Origin: Nitrospirota bacterium
Lineage (GTDB): Bacteria > Nitrospirota > Thermodesulfovibrionia > SZUA-242
Reading direction: 5' to 3'
Assembly: GCA_027021335.1 (NCBI GenBank)
Contig: JALUUO010000042.1
Location: forward strand, 1-49,973
Length of the DNA: 49,973 nucleotides
Positions 9,006 to 16,577 of this stretch are shown one piece after another. A program made the translations under genes and the position numbers. The notes beneath the pieces are model-generated. The model had not been told where the DNA came from. It saw only the letters and a program-made list of their open reading frames with translations, and did no database searches. Every line of letters begins with the position of its first letter. Position 1 is the stretch's first letter.

Positions 9006-9875
9006 ATGAGTTTGAAAAACAGGCATATTACAATCATCACCGGCATGTCCGGTGCAGGCAAGAGTGTTGCCCTCAGAACACTGGAAGATGTGGGGTTTTA
9101 TTGCATAGATAACCTGCCGGCTGATGTATTGAATAGGGTCGCGTTGTTTCTAAGCGATAATGGTGTTTCGCGCATCGCTTTTGGTATGGATATACGCACA
9201 AAAAACTGTGTGGAGAGTTTCGAAGATGTCTGTCTGGGGCTTCGCCAGGCCGGTTTTAAACTGGAGGTGTTTTTTCTTGATGCGGATGTGGATGCGCTTA
9301 TTTTGCGTTTTAAGGAGTCAAGACGCCCACATCCGCTTCTTGGAGATACAGGCTCAATAAGGGACGCGATCGTCAGAGAAAGAAAGTCGATGCTGTCTGT
9401 TTCCAAGCAGTCGGATTGCGTGATAAATACCAGCGATTTTTCACCACACCAGACACGTGATTACATGTTAAAGAGATATGCGGAAAACTCTGATCAAACC
9501 AGGCTTAGAATAAGCCTTATCTCATTTGGGTTCAAATACGGTGTGCCCTCTGAGGCGGATATTGTAATGGATGTCAGGTTCCTGCCAAATCCTTACTTCA
9601 TAGCGGAGCTGAAACCCTTTAGTGGACTTGACCGGGTGGTATCTGATTTCATTTTTTCCAAAAATGAAACCACGGAGTTTCTTGTTCACTTCGAAAGCCT
9701 GCTTCGTTATATTGTGCCGCAATATTTAAAAGAGGGTAAGAGTATTCTTAATATAGCCCTGGGATGTACTGGTGGACAACACAGGTCGCCTGCGTTGGTC
9801 GAACATATTGGAGATAAGTTGCGAAGTCTGGAAAATGTGGATGTTTTCAAATTTCACAGAGAGCTTGATTCCTAA
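9006..9875 (+). CDS. rapZ: RNase adapter protein / nucleotide-binding protein RapZ
   Basis: RapZ (YvcJ family) binds nucleotides. In E. coli it presents the sRNA GlmZ to RNase E to control glucosamine-6-phosphate synthase. The 289 residues show Walker A GMSGAGKS (13-20), then ALRTLEDVGFYCIDNLP, the FLDADVDALILRFKESRRPHPL-type motif and the C-terminal GCTGGQHRSPALVEHI loop. All of these define the family. The N-terminal kinase-like and C-terminal phosphosugar-binding parts are both complete. The gene follows the hpf terminator. Whether it acts on a GlmZ-like RNA in this organism is unknown. Confidence 0.95.
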   Translation: MSLKNRHITIITGMSGAGKSVALRTLEDVGFYCIDNLPADVLNRVALFLSDNGVSRIAFGMDIRTKNCVESFEDVCLGLRQAGFKLEVFFLDADVDALILRFKESRRPHPLLGDTGSIRDAIVRERKSMLSVSKQSDCVINTSDFSPHQTRDYMLKRYAENSDQTRLRISLISFGFKYGVPSEADIVMDVRFLPNPYFIAELKPFSGLDRVVSDFIFSKNETTEFLVHFESLLRYIVPQYLKEGKSILNIALGCTGGQHRSPALVEHIGDKLRSLENVDVFKFHRELDS

Positions 9876-9964
9876 AAAGCTGATCTGTGACGCGTGGAAC
9901 TCTAAATACAAAGCTTTGAGCTATTAAAATTACTTAAAAATCTATAGCCAGGCAATTTTCAACC

Positions 9965-10693
9965 TTGAACTCTGAACAGGTCAAGACTACCAGTAAAAAC
10001 AGAGCTGTTTTGAAGTTTGTCATTTTCTTAATGATAATGGCCGCGGCAGCTCTGGCTCTCTATAGCTCCGGTATGTACCAGGTGTTTCTGGATAGAGACC
10101 GGTTAATTGAGTTTGTAAGGTCGTTCAGGCATGCTTCCGTGCTGGTTTTCATAGGAATCCAGGTGGCTCAGATACTGGTGGCGCCTATTCCAGGTGAGAT
10201 GACCGGCTTTGTCGGCGGCTATCTTTTTGGAGGTATGCCCGGTTTTTTGTACTCAACCATCGGCCTGACTGTAGGTTCGGCAATAGCATTTTTGCTTTCC
10301 AGGGTATTCGGCAGGCCGATGCTCGAGAAGATCGCAAGTAAGAAAACTCTTGAAAAATATGATTTTCTTATGGAACACCGTGGTCTCTGGATTTCCTTTT
10401 TTCTGTTTTTGATCCCCGGTTTTCCAAAGGATCTTTTCTGCTATATTCTTGGAACAAGCCATATGTCGTTTGGTGCTTTTTTGGCAATCTCCACTTTAGG
10501 AAGGTTGTTTGGTACCGTTCTGCTTTCGATAAGCGGAAGCCTGGCAAGAGGTGGCGACTACAAGCTTCTTGGCGGGGTGGTTGTTTTTGCAGTATGTGCG
10601 GCACTGGTGTCTTACCTTTACCGTCAGAGCTTTCTAGGGTGGCTCAAGACTCGAGCAGAGCGCCATAAGGCGAAAAAAGAAGTTTTAAAGTAA
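9965..10693 (+). CDS. TVP38/TMEM64 (VTT/DedA-like) membrane protein
   Basis: This is a 242-residue polytopic membrane protein. The VTT-domain core shows as VLVFIGIQVAQILVAPIPGEM, then GFVGGYLFGGMPGFLYSTIGL, then GSAIAFLLSRVFGRP, and a later segment FFLFLIPGFPKDLFCYILG. The conserved proline-containing re-entrant motif (APIPGEM) and the G-x-P-K motif are family features. VTT/DedA-like proteins take part in envelope homeostasis and lipid scrambling or flipping. The specific role here is unknown. The start is TTG 9965 with a poor ribosome-binding site, so the true N-terminus may be a few codons later. It ends in a basic tail (KTRAERHKAKKE). Confidence 0.87.
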   Translation: MNSEQVKTTSKNRAVLKFVIFLMIMAAAALALYSSGMYQVFLDRDRLIEFVRSFRHASVLVFIGIQVAQILVAPIPGEMTGFVGGYLFGGMPGFLYSTIGLTVGSAIAFLLSRVFGRPMLEKIASKKTLEKYDFLMEHRGLWISFFLFLIPGFPKDLFCYILGTSHMSFGAFLAISTLGRLFGTVLLSISGSLARGGDYKLLGGVVVFAVCAALVSYLYRQSFLGWLKTRAERHKAKKEVLK

Positions 10694-10760
10694 TTGGCTT
10701 TCCTGTTATTATTAAGTCTGTTTTTTCAATAAGAATTTCATTGCTTGGAGGTTGTGTTTT

Positions 10761-11093
10761 ATGGATATTGATGTAGTAGTGGCCGGAGAATCCTTACCTA
10801 TAAAAGTAGATGATCATTTTCGGATGGATGTTGATGCCGTTGTCGAGAAGATCGAAGCTTTTTTATCCAGGAAAAGCTTTCCCATGGAAGGTTTGCATCT
10901 TAAAGAACTTCTTCCCAGGATGGTCCAGGGGATCGCCGGCTGCGAAAAGGGCTGTCCGGCTGATGCACAGAGTCTGGTCAGGCGCGGCTTTAAGGCGTAC
11001 GATCTGACGTATGTTGAGGGCGGTATCCTGACGGCCCGTTATGAGATTAAACCCGGCAGCACCATCGAAATAAAAATGTTTCCTGAATTTTAG
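10761..11093 (+). CDS. Small protein of unknown function
   Basis: I do not recognise this 110-residue protein. ATG 10761 is preferred over TTG 10752 because TTGGAGG lies 9 bp upstream. It is soluble and acidic, with no signal peptide. The only conspicuous motif is GCEKGCPADA (two cysteines four apart, then Pro) in the middle, which could bind a metal or simply be structural. The C-terminus, YEIKPGSTIEIKMFPEF, is a beta-rich tail. It sits 24 bp before the ferritin gene, which has its own AGGAGG site, so the two are likely co-transcribed. A link to iron or redox handling is a guess from that position alone. Confidence 0.7.
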   Translation: MDIDVVVAGESLPIKVDDHFRMDVDAVVEKIEAFLSRKSFPMEGLHLKELLPRMVQGIAGCEKGCPADAQSLVRRGFKAYDLTYVEGGILTARYEIKPGSTIEIKMFPEF

Positions 11094-11116
11094 ATGTTTA
11101 AGGAGGAGAAACTGAA

Positions 11117-11626
11117 ATGTTAAGTAAAAAATTGAACAAAAATCTTAATGAGCATATGAACCTGGAGTTTTATTCCGCTTATTTTTATCTATCAATGTCT
11201 TCCTGGTTTTCGAAAGAGGAACTGGCCGGGTTTGCAACCTGGTTCAGGGTACAGGCACAGGAGGAACTTTTTCATGCTATGAAGACTTTTGATTATATCA
11301 ATGGCGCAGGAGGACATGCTTTGACAACCGCTATTAAAGCTCCTCAGACGGATTTTGATTCTATACAGCAGGTATTTGAATTGACATTGGAGCACGAGCG
11401 TTTCGTCACTTCAACTGTAAACAAGCTTCTTACTGAGGTGCGCAAAGAGAGCGACCATGCCACCGATATATTTCTGCAATGGTTTGTCAGCGAACAGGTT
11501 GAAGAAGAAGCTTCTGTAAGCGCTATTCTTAAAAAAGTCAGAATGGTTGGAGATGATGGTCGTGGCATTTTGATGCTGGACAACGAGCTTGGCTCCAGAA
11601 TATTCACTCCGCCTGCTACTGCCTGA
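11117..11626 (+). CDS. ftnA: Bacterial non-heme ferritin
   Basis: This 24-subunit cage protein stores iron after oxidising Fe(II). The ferroxidase ligands are visible as Glu17 (MNLEFYSAYFYL), Glu50 and His53 (QAQEELFHA), Glu94 (LEHERF) and the later SEQVEEE segment with Gln and Glu. There is no heme-binding methionine pattern of bacterioferritin, and FYSAYFYLSMSSWF is typical of FtnA. At 169 residues the length is normal. A strong AGGAGG site precedes the ATG. The next gene starts 2 bp after its stop. An iron-responsive block begins on the opposite strand about 0.7 kb further on. Confidence 0.95.
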   Translation: MLSKKLNKNLNEHMNLEFYSAYFYLSMSSWFSKEELAGFATWFRVQAQEELFHAMKTFDYINGAGGHALTTAIKAPQTDFDSIQQVFELTLEHERFVTSTVNKLLTEVRKESDHATDIFLQWFVSEQVEEEASVSAILKKVRMVGDDGRGILMLDNELGSRIFTPPATA

Positions 11627-11628
11627 GT

Positions 11629-12294
11629 GTGACAAACAAGCAGAACTTATATTCAAACAATACAAAGAAAAAACTTATCCTTATATACGAGCGTCTTTTT
11701 AGGCGCTTTGGCCCTCAACACTGGTGGCCGGGCAATACGCCTTTTGAAGTCGCCATTGGCGCAATACTTACCCAGAACACCAATTGGCAGAATGTTGAAC
11801 GGGCCATCAATAATCTGAAAAGCGCCCGGGCCCTCTCTGCCGCGGCTATTCGCAAAATTCCTGAAGAAGAACTTGCAGGGCTTATACGCCCCTCGGGCTA
11901 CTTCAGGCAGAAAGCCGGGCGGCTTAAAATTTTCGTAGATTTTTTATATAAGCACTATCGCGGCGGAATTGCGGCGATGAAAAAAGACGACCCCGCTTGG
12001 CTTAGGAAAAAACTTCTTTCGGTAAAAGGCATAGGGCCTGAGACAGCAGACTCTATTATTCTTTACGCTGTGGAAAAACCTGTATTCGTGGTGGATGCAT
12101 ATACAAAACGGGTTCTGCTGCGGCATGGTTTAATAGATCAGAAAGCCGGCTATAACGAAATTCAGGAATTATTTCATGGAAATCTTCAGGCTAACGAAGA
12201 AATGTACAACGAATATCACGCCCTTTTTGTACGTGTCTGCAAAGAATTCTGCCGAAAGAAGGCCCATTGTGAGGGCTGTCCACTTGAAGGATAA
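11629..12294 (+). CDS. HhH-GPD DNA glycosylase, endonuclease III-like (MagIII/MIG-type)
   Basis: This 221-residue base-excision repair glycosylase starts at GTG 11629, just after the ferritin stop. Landmarks are PFEVAIGAILTQNTNWQNVE (38-57), the helix-hairpin-helix SVKGIGPETADS (131-142) and the catalytic Asp156 in VVDAYTKRV. Where endonuclease III has its Schiff-base lysine (GVGRKTA), this protein has Glu138 (GIGPETA). It should therefore be a monofunctional glycosylase, like the 3-methyladenine glycosylase III group, not an AP lyase. The C-terminus has four cysteines spaced C-x3-C-x5-C-x2-C, unlike the usual C-x6-C-x2-C-x5-C cluster of Nth. The substrate is not predictable from sequence alone. 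Confidence 0.88.
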   Translation: MTNKQNLYSNNTKKKLILIYERLFRRFGPQHWWPGNTPFEVAIGAILTQNTNWQNVERAINNLKSARALSAAAIRKIPEEELAGLIRPSGYFRQKAGRLKIFVDFLYKHYRGGIAAMKKDDPAWLRKKLLSVKGIGPETADSIILYAVEKPVFVVDAYTKRVLLRHGLIDQKAGYNEIQELFHGNLQANEEMYNEYHALFVRVCKEFCRKKAHCEGCPLEG

Positions 12295-12314
12295 GGTTTG
12301 AAAAAGTCCGTTGC

Positions 12315-12839
12315 TCAACCGGATTGACGCGAAGCCAGGATCTGTTTAAGCGGCAGGCCTGCCAGGGTTACGCTTAAAAAAATAAACAGAAGATCAGTGG
12401 CAGGAACCAGGACCGCGAACTTGTAAGATACATACCTTATCAGCCAGGGAGATGCCAGGAAAACCAGAATGCAGCCGAAGGTCAGCGCTATAACCGTTAT
12501 TTTCCATTTTGTCTGAATTTCCGTCTGTGCGAAAAGATGACAGAGCAGGTAGTAGATAAGAGGTACCATAAACATATGTACATGTGTTGATTCTATTAGT
12601 TCCGGCAGTTCTCTTGGATAGCTTATTTCTTCAACTGTGAGTGAATCATCCGCATCTGAAAGTGGATTATCCATCTCGTTGCCCAGGTAGTAGACTGTCA
12701 CGTTTTTAGGGTTAAATCCCACCTTCATAATGCCATGGACCACGGAGAACAGGCACCCGGCAAGAAGAAACAGCAGAAGGCATGCAGTTGCAATTTTTAT
12801 GGCAGGATTGCTCTCTTTGTTACCGTTTATCGCTTTCAT
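12315..12839 (-). CDS. Multi-pass membrane protein, partner of FMN-binding protein
   Basis: I do not recognise a family for this 174-residue protein. Hydrophobic segments lie at about 14-36, 88-103, 112-132 and 142-166, giving four likely membrane helices with an acidic loop (residues 40-80) between the first two. The second segment contains THVHMF and LLCHLF, so several histidines lie near or in helices; they could bind heme or metal. It overlaps the end of the FMN-binding gene by 20 bp and is the last gene of a porin / FMN-binding / membrane protein operon. By position it may carry electrons from the membrane to the flavoprotein outside. That is inference only. Confidence 0.75.
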   Translation of the reverse strand: MKAINGNKESNPAIKIATACLLLFLLAGCLFSVVHGIMKVGFNPKNVTVYYLGNEMDNPLSDADDSLTVEEISYPRELPELIESTHVHMFMVPLIYYLLCHLFAQTEIQTKWKITVIALTFGCILVFLASPWLIRYVSYKFAVLVPATDLLFIFLSVTLAGLPLKQILASRQSG

Positions 12840-13410
12840 TTTCTATATTCTTTTTACTCCCGTAGATTTCTTCCCATAAAATCAACAGTGTTCTTGTACC
12901 GTCTGTTATTGCCCTGCACGATAGCGTGGCACCACTGATGTTTTTGATATCCCGTCTGTGCCGAATACGGTCCGAGACCCTTTTGCCTATAAACTGCTTC
13001 AGAAATGACGGATACCTGATTTCGCTGCCGTGGGACTCCCGGTAGGCCAGAACATCAACCTGTTTTATCTTGCCGTCTGGTTCTATCACAACCATGTAGG
13101 TGATCGGCCGGGATTTCCCCTTAACGTTATCTATTATGGCGTAACCCACAATATTATTTTTGATTTTTCCAATATATATTGTTTTTGAGGAGAAGGAGGT
13201 TGTTTTAACTCCCCCCTTCTCCCGGATGCGTTTGGCCAGATCTGGTGTTATCCTGAGATACTCTTTTGTGATGACTGTTCCGGCCTCAGGAAAGGCTCTT
13301 TTTAAAGCCTGTTTGTGATTTAAATAAACCTTGGCCTCACCTTCTGCCATGAAGACTGCTAAAGTTGCAACAATAACCAGCAAAACCAGGGTAAACCTGC
13401 GCTCGGTCAT
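12820..13410 (-). CDS. Extracytoplasmic FMN-binding domain protein (predicted covalently flavinylated)
   Basis: The start is set at ATG 13410, which has GGTGGAG upstream and begins MTERRFTLVLL; a longer frame reaching 13503 overlaps the porin gene and lacks a site. Residues 6-22 form a signal or anchor helix. The mature domain is of the RnfG/NqrC FMN_bind type, with YAIIDNVKGKSRPITYMVVI, then IKQVDVLAYRESHGSEI, and NISGATLS. In that family ApbE attaches FMN to the final Thr of the S-G-A-T motif, here Thr162. A single flavinylated domain outside the membrane would carry electrons to an acceptor. The operon appears Fur-controlled, so ferric iron is one candidate acceptor. No apbE gene is in the window. 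Confidence 0.87.
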   Translation of the reverse strand: MTERRFTLVLLVIVATLAVFMAEGEAKVYLNHKQALKRAFPEAGTVITKEYLRITPDLAKRIREKGGVKTTSFSSKTIYIGKIKNNIVGYAIIDNVKGKSRPITYMVVIEPDGKIKQVDVLAYRESHGSEIRYPSFLKQFIGKRVSDRIRHRRDIKNISGATLSCRAITDGTRTLLILWEEIYGSKKNIENESDKR

Positions 13411-13432
13411 CCTGCTTAGAACTCCACCAGTC

Positions 13433-14611
13433 TTAAAACATATAAGTTGCGCCAAGGTTAAAGACATTCCAGTCATCTCCTGTTCCGTCACTCCAAATAT
13501 CAAGATTGGCCTTTAGGGCTACATCCGGCACTGGATAGTAAGCCAGGCCAATGGTTTTAACATCTCTGTCATAGGCTGGGTTACCGGTAAGACCTGCTGC
13601 AAGAGATTTTTGCGTATCTATCTCTTCGTAGCGGGCGAAACCTACAACCTCATGTTCCGATTTTTTAAGGAAAAACGGAACGTGATAGGCAAATTCTACG
13701 TACCAGCCGGCCTGTTCTTTGCCTACGACCTCGTTGGTTTCGGCGTAGATTTTATCCGTATCGTCGATTGTGGTGCGGGTGTATAATCCGGTAAATTCCA
13801 GGTTGCCGAGCCTGTATCTGACATCCGCCTCGGCCATTGTTACTGTGGCGTCTCCAAAGCTGGAGTCCCCCTGGGCAGACCCGCCACGATAGAATGATGT
13901 ACCAAGCTGAAGACCGGGCAGACCCACATATTCTAATCTTCCAACAAAGGCAAGATCATCGGCCTTGGCCTCGCTTATCTGCTGCCTTCCCTTGCGGATA
14001 CCGTCTTTTCCCCTGAACCTTGATGCATCCAAACCGCCCACTATGTAAGCACGGTAGCGGAATCCTTGCGCCGGTTCGCCAAATACGCCAAGCCCTCCTT
14101 CTTTCCAGGTTGTTGGGATAAGATACTTTTCAACATAAGGACGCTCTACACTATAGAAAAGCGGCGGTTCATGGTATTCATTCAAGTATCCCACCGGCAT
14201 TAACATCGCACCGGCCCGCAGGTTGAAGGCATCGTTTATCAGGAAGTCGAGGTATGCAAATTCCAAGTCCATTTCCTGTGCTGCATGTTCGAAGTCTACT
14301 TCTACGTCAAGTATAATCCGGTCGGTAAAGTTATGAGTAATGCCGATTACCATACGGTGTAAGTCGATCTCGTTATCCTCACCCTTCTTTTGTGGAGCCG
14401 TGTAATGCAGCTCTCCATAGCCGTGGAGATGGGTTTTCGATTCTTCCTCTGTTGATTGTTTCATTTTCAGTTCTACCAGTTCATCTGTAATATTCGTGAT
14501 CTGTTTCTCCATGTCGGATAATTTATCTGCAACATTTTCTGCTTCTGCAAAAGCCGGGACAGTAAATCCCAGGATCAGCAGACAGGTAAAAACTATTTTA
14601 ATTCTTTTCAT
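13433..14611 (-). CDS. Outer-membrane porin-like beta-barrel with N-terminal coiled coil
   Basis: This 392-residue protein has a signal peptide cleaved after AFA (residue 22). A short coiled-coil follows (DKLSDMEKQITNITDELVEL), as in trimeric phosphoporin-like proteins. The remainder is a run of alternating beta strands starting LHGYGELHYTAP and ending with a C-terminal phenylalanine (ATYMF), the signal for barrel assembly. It resembles uncharacterised porins of Deltaproteobacteria. A Fur-box match lies about 155 bp upstream on its strand. It is the first gene of an operon with the FMN-binding protein and the membrane protein. A role in passage of iron or of an electron acceptor is plausible but not shown by the sequence. 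Confidence 0.85.
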   Translation of the reverse strand: MKRIKIVFTCLLILGFTVPAFAEAENVADKLSDMEKQITNITDELVELKMKQSTEEESKTHLHGYGELHYTAPQKKGEDNEIDLHRMVIGITHNFTDRIILDVEVDFEHAAQEMDLEFAYLDFLINDAFNLRAGAMLMPVGYLNEYHEPPLFYSVERPYVEKYLIPTTWKEGGLGVFGEPAQGFRYRAYIVGGLDASRFRGKDGIRKGRQQISEAKADDLAFVGRLEYVGLPGLQLGTSFYRGGSAQGDSSFGDATVTMAEADVRYRLGNLEFTGLYTRTTIDDTDKIYAETNEVVGKEQAGWYVEFAYHVPFFLKKSEHEVVGFARYEEIDTQKSLAAGLTGNPAYDRDVKTIGLAYYPVPDVALKANLDIWSDGTGDDWNVFNLGATYMF

Positions 14612-14766
14612 CTCATTTTTCTCCTTTAATTTTTTTGTTAATTTAAAACTTACGCAAAAGACACAATTAGTTCAAATTAGTTCAAAACATTAATTCCAGC
14701 ATCAAAAACCTCCTTTAATTCTTATTGATTTTAAGGACAGAGCCTTTTGAGAAAAGTTATGAACAT

Positions 14767-14785
14767 GAAAGTCATTATCATTAGC
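14767..14785 (-). promoter_or_regulatory. Putative Fur box upstream of porin operon
   Basis: On the minus strand the site reads GCTAATGATAATGACTTTC, 15 of 19 matches to the consensus GATAATGATAATCATTATC. It lies about 155 bp upstream of the porin start and just behind the end of the small DUF2325-like gene. With fur in the same block, iron-dependent repression of the porin / FMN-binding operon is likely. Confidence 0.7.
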
Positions 14786-14800
14786 AATAAAAAAAAGGCT

Positions 14801-15097
14801 TTAATCCAAGGAGCTACTTGTAAAAGTCGGCATGAGGTCATCAATACATTCTTGGGTAATGACCGGTATATCTCTTGCCTGTGCTTCCAAAATCACTTGC
14901 CTGTAAGACGAGGATGAGCAATGAGCATCTTTGCCCAGTATTACAAAATCCATAAACGGCATAAGTGCGATCATAGGTATACTTAGCTCTTTATTGCTTT
15001 TTGAATTATAGAAATGAATGTTCGATATTCCAATGTCCTCAAGTCTTTTCGACATTTTACTAAAAACTTCAACGCTGCTGATCACCATCGCTGACAT
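14801..15097 (-). CDS. Small DUF2325-like protein, predicted Fur-regulated
   Basis: The start is ATG 15097, which has a strong GGGGAGG site 7 bp upstream; an in-frame ATG at 15136 has none. The 98-residue product, beginning MSAMVISSVEVF, has the alternating beta-alpha pattern of DUF2325 proteins: a first strand, then IGISNIHFYNSK, then MDFVILGKDAHCSSSSYRQV, and AQARDIPVITQ at the end. This is a Rossmann-like fold of unknown function. The call is by eye and moderate. A 14/15 match to the Fur core palindrome lies 95 bp upstream, so the gene is probably induced in low iron. It lies between fur and the porin operon on the same strand. Confidence 0.65.
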   Translation of the reverse strand: MSAMVISSVEVFSKMSKRLEDIGISNIHFYNSKSNKELSIPMIALMPFMDFVILGKDAHCSSSSYRQVILEAQARDIPVITQECIDDLMPTFTSSSLD

Positions 15098-15191
15098 ATT
15101 TGCACCTCCCCTTTTTTTGAATGGATATATCTTCATGAATGGTGTTTTTTCTACTTACGGTTCAGAAAACGGAATGTACAAGCCGTGAAAT

Positions 15192-15206
15192 TGATAATCA
15201 TTTTCA
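15192..15206 (-). promoter_or_regulatory. Strong Fur box upstream of small DUF2325-like gene
   Basis: TGATAATCATTTTCA matches the 7-1-7 Fur core TGATAATNATTATCA at 14 of 15 positions. It is placed 95 bp upstream of ATG 15097, a usual distance for a repressor site over the promoter. Confidence 0.8.
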
Positions 15207-15292
15207 ATAATAGTGCATTAAAAATTAATCTGTCAAGTCTCCTATCGCTTTCTTACGAATCCATCCGGCAGCAACTCACTATAAACGCGCTG

Positions 15293-15733
15293 TCACTTGG
15301 AAGAACTCTGACACTCTTTGCAGGTTCCGTATAGCTCCAGTTTGTGATCTGTTATCCGAAATTCATGTTCAACTGCAACCGCCTGCTGGAGTGATTCGAT
15401 CCGATCGTTTTCAAATTCAACGATTTTACCGCATCCAGTACAAATCAGGTGATCGTGGTGTCCGGTTTCCGTTGCCGGCTCATAACGGGCAAAACACTCG
15501 CCGAAACTTCTCTGTGCGGCAAGACCGGCTTCGTAAAGCAGTTTGATCGTACGGTAAACCGTGGCATAACCGATACCAGCATCAATTTTTTGCGCCTGGT
15601 GATGGAGCTCTTCGGTGCTGATATGGCCTTTGTGCCGAAAAAACGTTTTGGCTATCAATTCCCTCTGCCTGGTCAGGCGAAGGCCCTGATCAACAAGGTG
15701 ACTTCGAAATATTTCCATCATATGCCGGGACAT
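15293..15733 (-). CDS. fur: Ferric uptake regulator Fur
   Basis: This iron-responsive repressor of the Fur family has 146 residues. The winged-helix N-terminal part has GLRLTRQRELIAK (17-29) and the recognition segment GIGYATVYRTIKLL (53-66). The dimerisation domain has the metal-binding HHDH (92-95), a first CxxC (Cys98, Cys101) and a second CxxC (Cys138, Cys141) for structural zinc. The start ATG 15733 has GGAGG 8 bp upstream. A 16/19 Fur box lies directly upstream (15772-15790), so autoregulation is expected. PerR or Zur cannot be excluded from sequence, but the surrounding sites match the iron Fur consensus. Confidence 0.92.
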   Translation of the reverse strand: MSRHMMEIFRSHLVDQGLRLTRQRELIAKTFFRHKGHISTEELHHQAQKIDAGIGYATVYRTIKLLYEAGLAAQRSFGECFARYEPATETGHHDHLICTGCGKIVEFENDRIESLQQAVAVEHEFRITDHKLELYGTCKECQSSSK

Positions 15734-15771
15734 GCGGTCATCCTCCGAGCGCCTTATTGAACCAATATACT

Positions 15772-15790
15772 GAAAATGATAATCAATGTC
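15772..15790 (-). promoter_or_regulatory. Putative Fur box upstream of fur
   Basis: GAAAATGATAATCAATGTC matches the 19-bp Fur consensus at 16 positions and lies about 40 bp upstream of the fur start. It overlaps the last two bases of vapC, which points the same way. It implies autoregulation. Confidence 0.78.
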
Positions 15791-16190
15791 AAGTTCTTAT
15801 TTTTCGGATGGTTTTTAGACAGCAATGTTCTTCTATGGGGTTGAAGTCTTTATCACTGTGAAGGAGTGGGACCTTGTGTTCGATTGCAACGGCTGCAATC
15901 ATGCAGTCTATTGGCTTACGGACAGTAATTCCTTTTTGACGAAGGCAGCGATATATTTCTGCGGCTCTGACAAAGGTGCTCTGTGTCATTGGCAGAAAAA
16001 GGAGGAAATCAAAATATTTCTGTGTTGTATTGTATTCTTTTTCGCTACGAATGCCTTGGAGAACTTCTGTCAGTATTACACCACAGATACAAATGTCTTG
16101 GTCAGATACATATTTTTCCAACACGTCTGTTTGCAGCGTTGAACGTCCGGCAAAAAAGTCGATCCATACGGTCGTATCGACCAGTGTCAT
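15789..16190 (-). CDS. vapC: PIN-domain ribonuclease toxin VapC
   Basis: This 133-residue toxin cleaves RNA with a metal-dependent PIN site. The acidic quartet is visible: Asp5 (TLVDTTVWIDF), Glu42 (ILTEVLQG), Asp95 (KPIDCMIAA), and Asp113/Asp115 (HSDKDF). The start ATG 16190 overlaps the stop of vapB (ATGA), the usual coupling in VapBC operons; a longer frame to 16232 runs inside vapB and is not used. The gene is intact, so the toxin is probably active and held by VapB. Confidence 0.93.
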   Translation of the reverse strand: MTLVDTTVWIDFFAGRSTLQTDVLEKYVSDQDICICGVILTEVLQGIRSEKEYNTTQKYFDFLLFLPMTQSTFVRAAEIYRCLRQKGITVRKPIDCMIAAVAIEHKVPLLHSDKDFNPIEEHCCLKTIRKIRT

Positions 16191-16390
16191 TTGGTTCGTC
16201 TGGCGCGCCAGGTGTCGAGATCGCCTTCCCACGATACAGCGCCCTTAAGCTCAAGAATCTGTTTTTGTCGTGAATGTCGTAACAGTTCGTGTAGAGCGTG
16301 ATCGATCAGCGCCCTTTTCGTCTTTATTCCTGTAACCTTCTGACAACGGTCTACCAGTTTGTCATCTAATACAACATTTGTTCGTCCCAT
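16187..16390 (-). CDS. vapB: VapB-type antitoxin
   Basis: This 67-residue antitoxin has an N-terminal ribbon-helix-helix motif (MGRTNVVLDDKLVDRCQKVT) and a C-terminal toxin-binding tail with GAVSWEGDLDTWR, typical of the VapB_antitoxin family. It precedes vapC with a 4-bp overlap. A GGAGG site lies 8 bp upstream. Its promoter at 16416-16443 overlaps an inverted repeat likely bound by the VapB/VapBC complex. Confidence 0.9.
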   Translation of the reverse strand: MGRTNVVLDDKLVDRCQKVTGIKTKRALIDHALHELLRHSRQKQILELKGAVSWEGDLDTWRARRTK

Positions 16391-16408
16391 AATAGATTAC
16401 CTCCTTTT

Positions 16409-16443
16409 TATACACATTATACTTCATAAAGAGTGTATATCAA
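16409..16443 (-). promoter_or_regulatory. vapBC promoter and inverted-repeat operator
   Basis: On the minus strand TTGATA (16443-16438) and TATAAT (16421-16416) are separated by 16 bp, a good sigma-70 promoter 26 bp ahead of the vapB start. Half-sites TATACAC (16409-16415) and GTGTATA (16433-16439) form an inverted repeat over the promoter, fitting autoregulation by VapBC. Confidence 0.72.
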
Positions 16444-16577
16444 ACCGATCGTAATTCCTCAGAAGACTAATGTGCATTAAAGTTTTTCCATTTTTTGCCG
16501 ATAGAAATAATAGTTAATACGAGGCAAGGGAATTATCAAAAATGTAAAACTGTTTTTGACAAAACCATCAGTTTATC

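Noticed and set aside
16556-16561. TTGACA just before the riboswitch as its -35 box
   Set aside because: At 17-bp spacing the -10 would fall at 16579-16584, inside P1 of the aptamer, and it does not resemble TATAAT. The riboswitch promoter must lie further upstream and I could not identify it.
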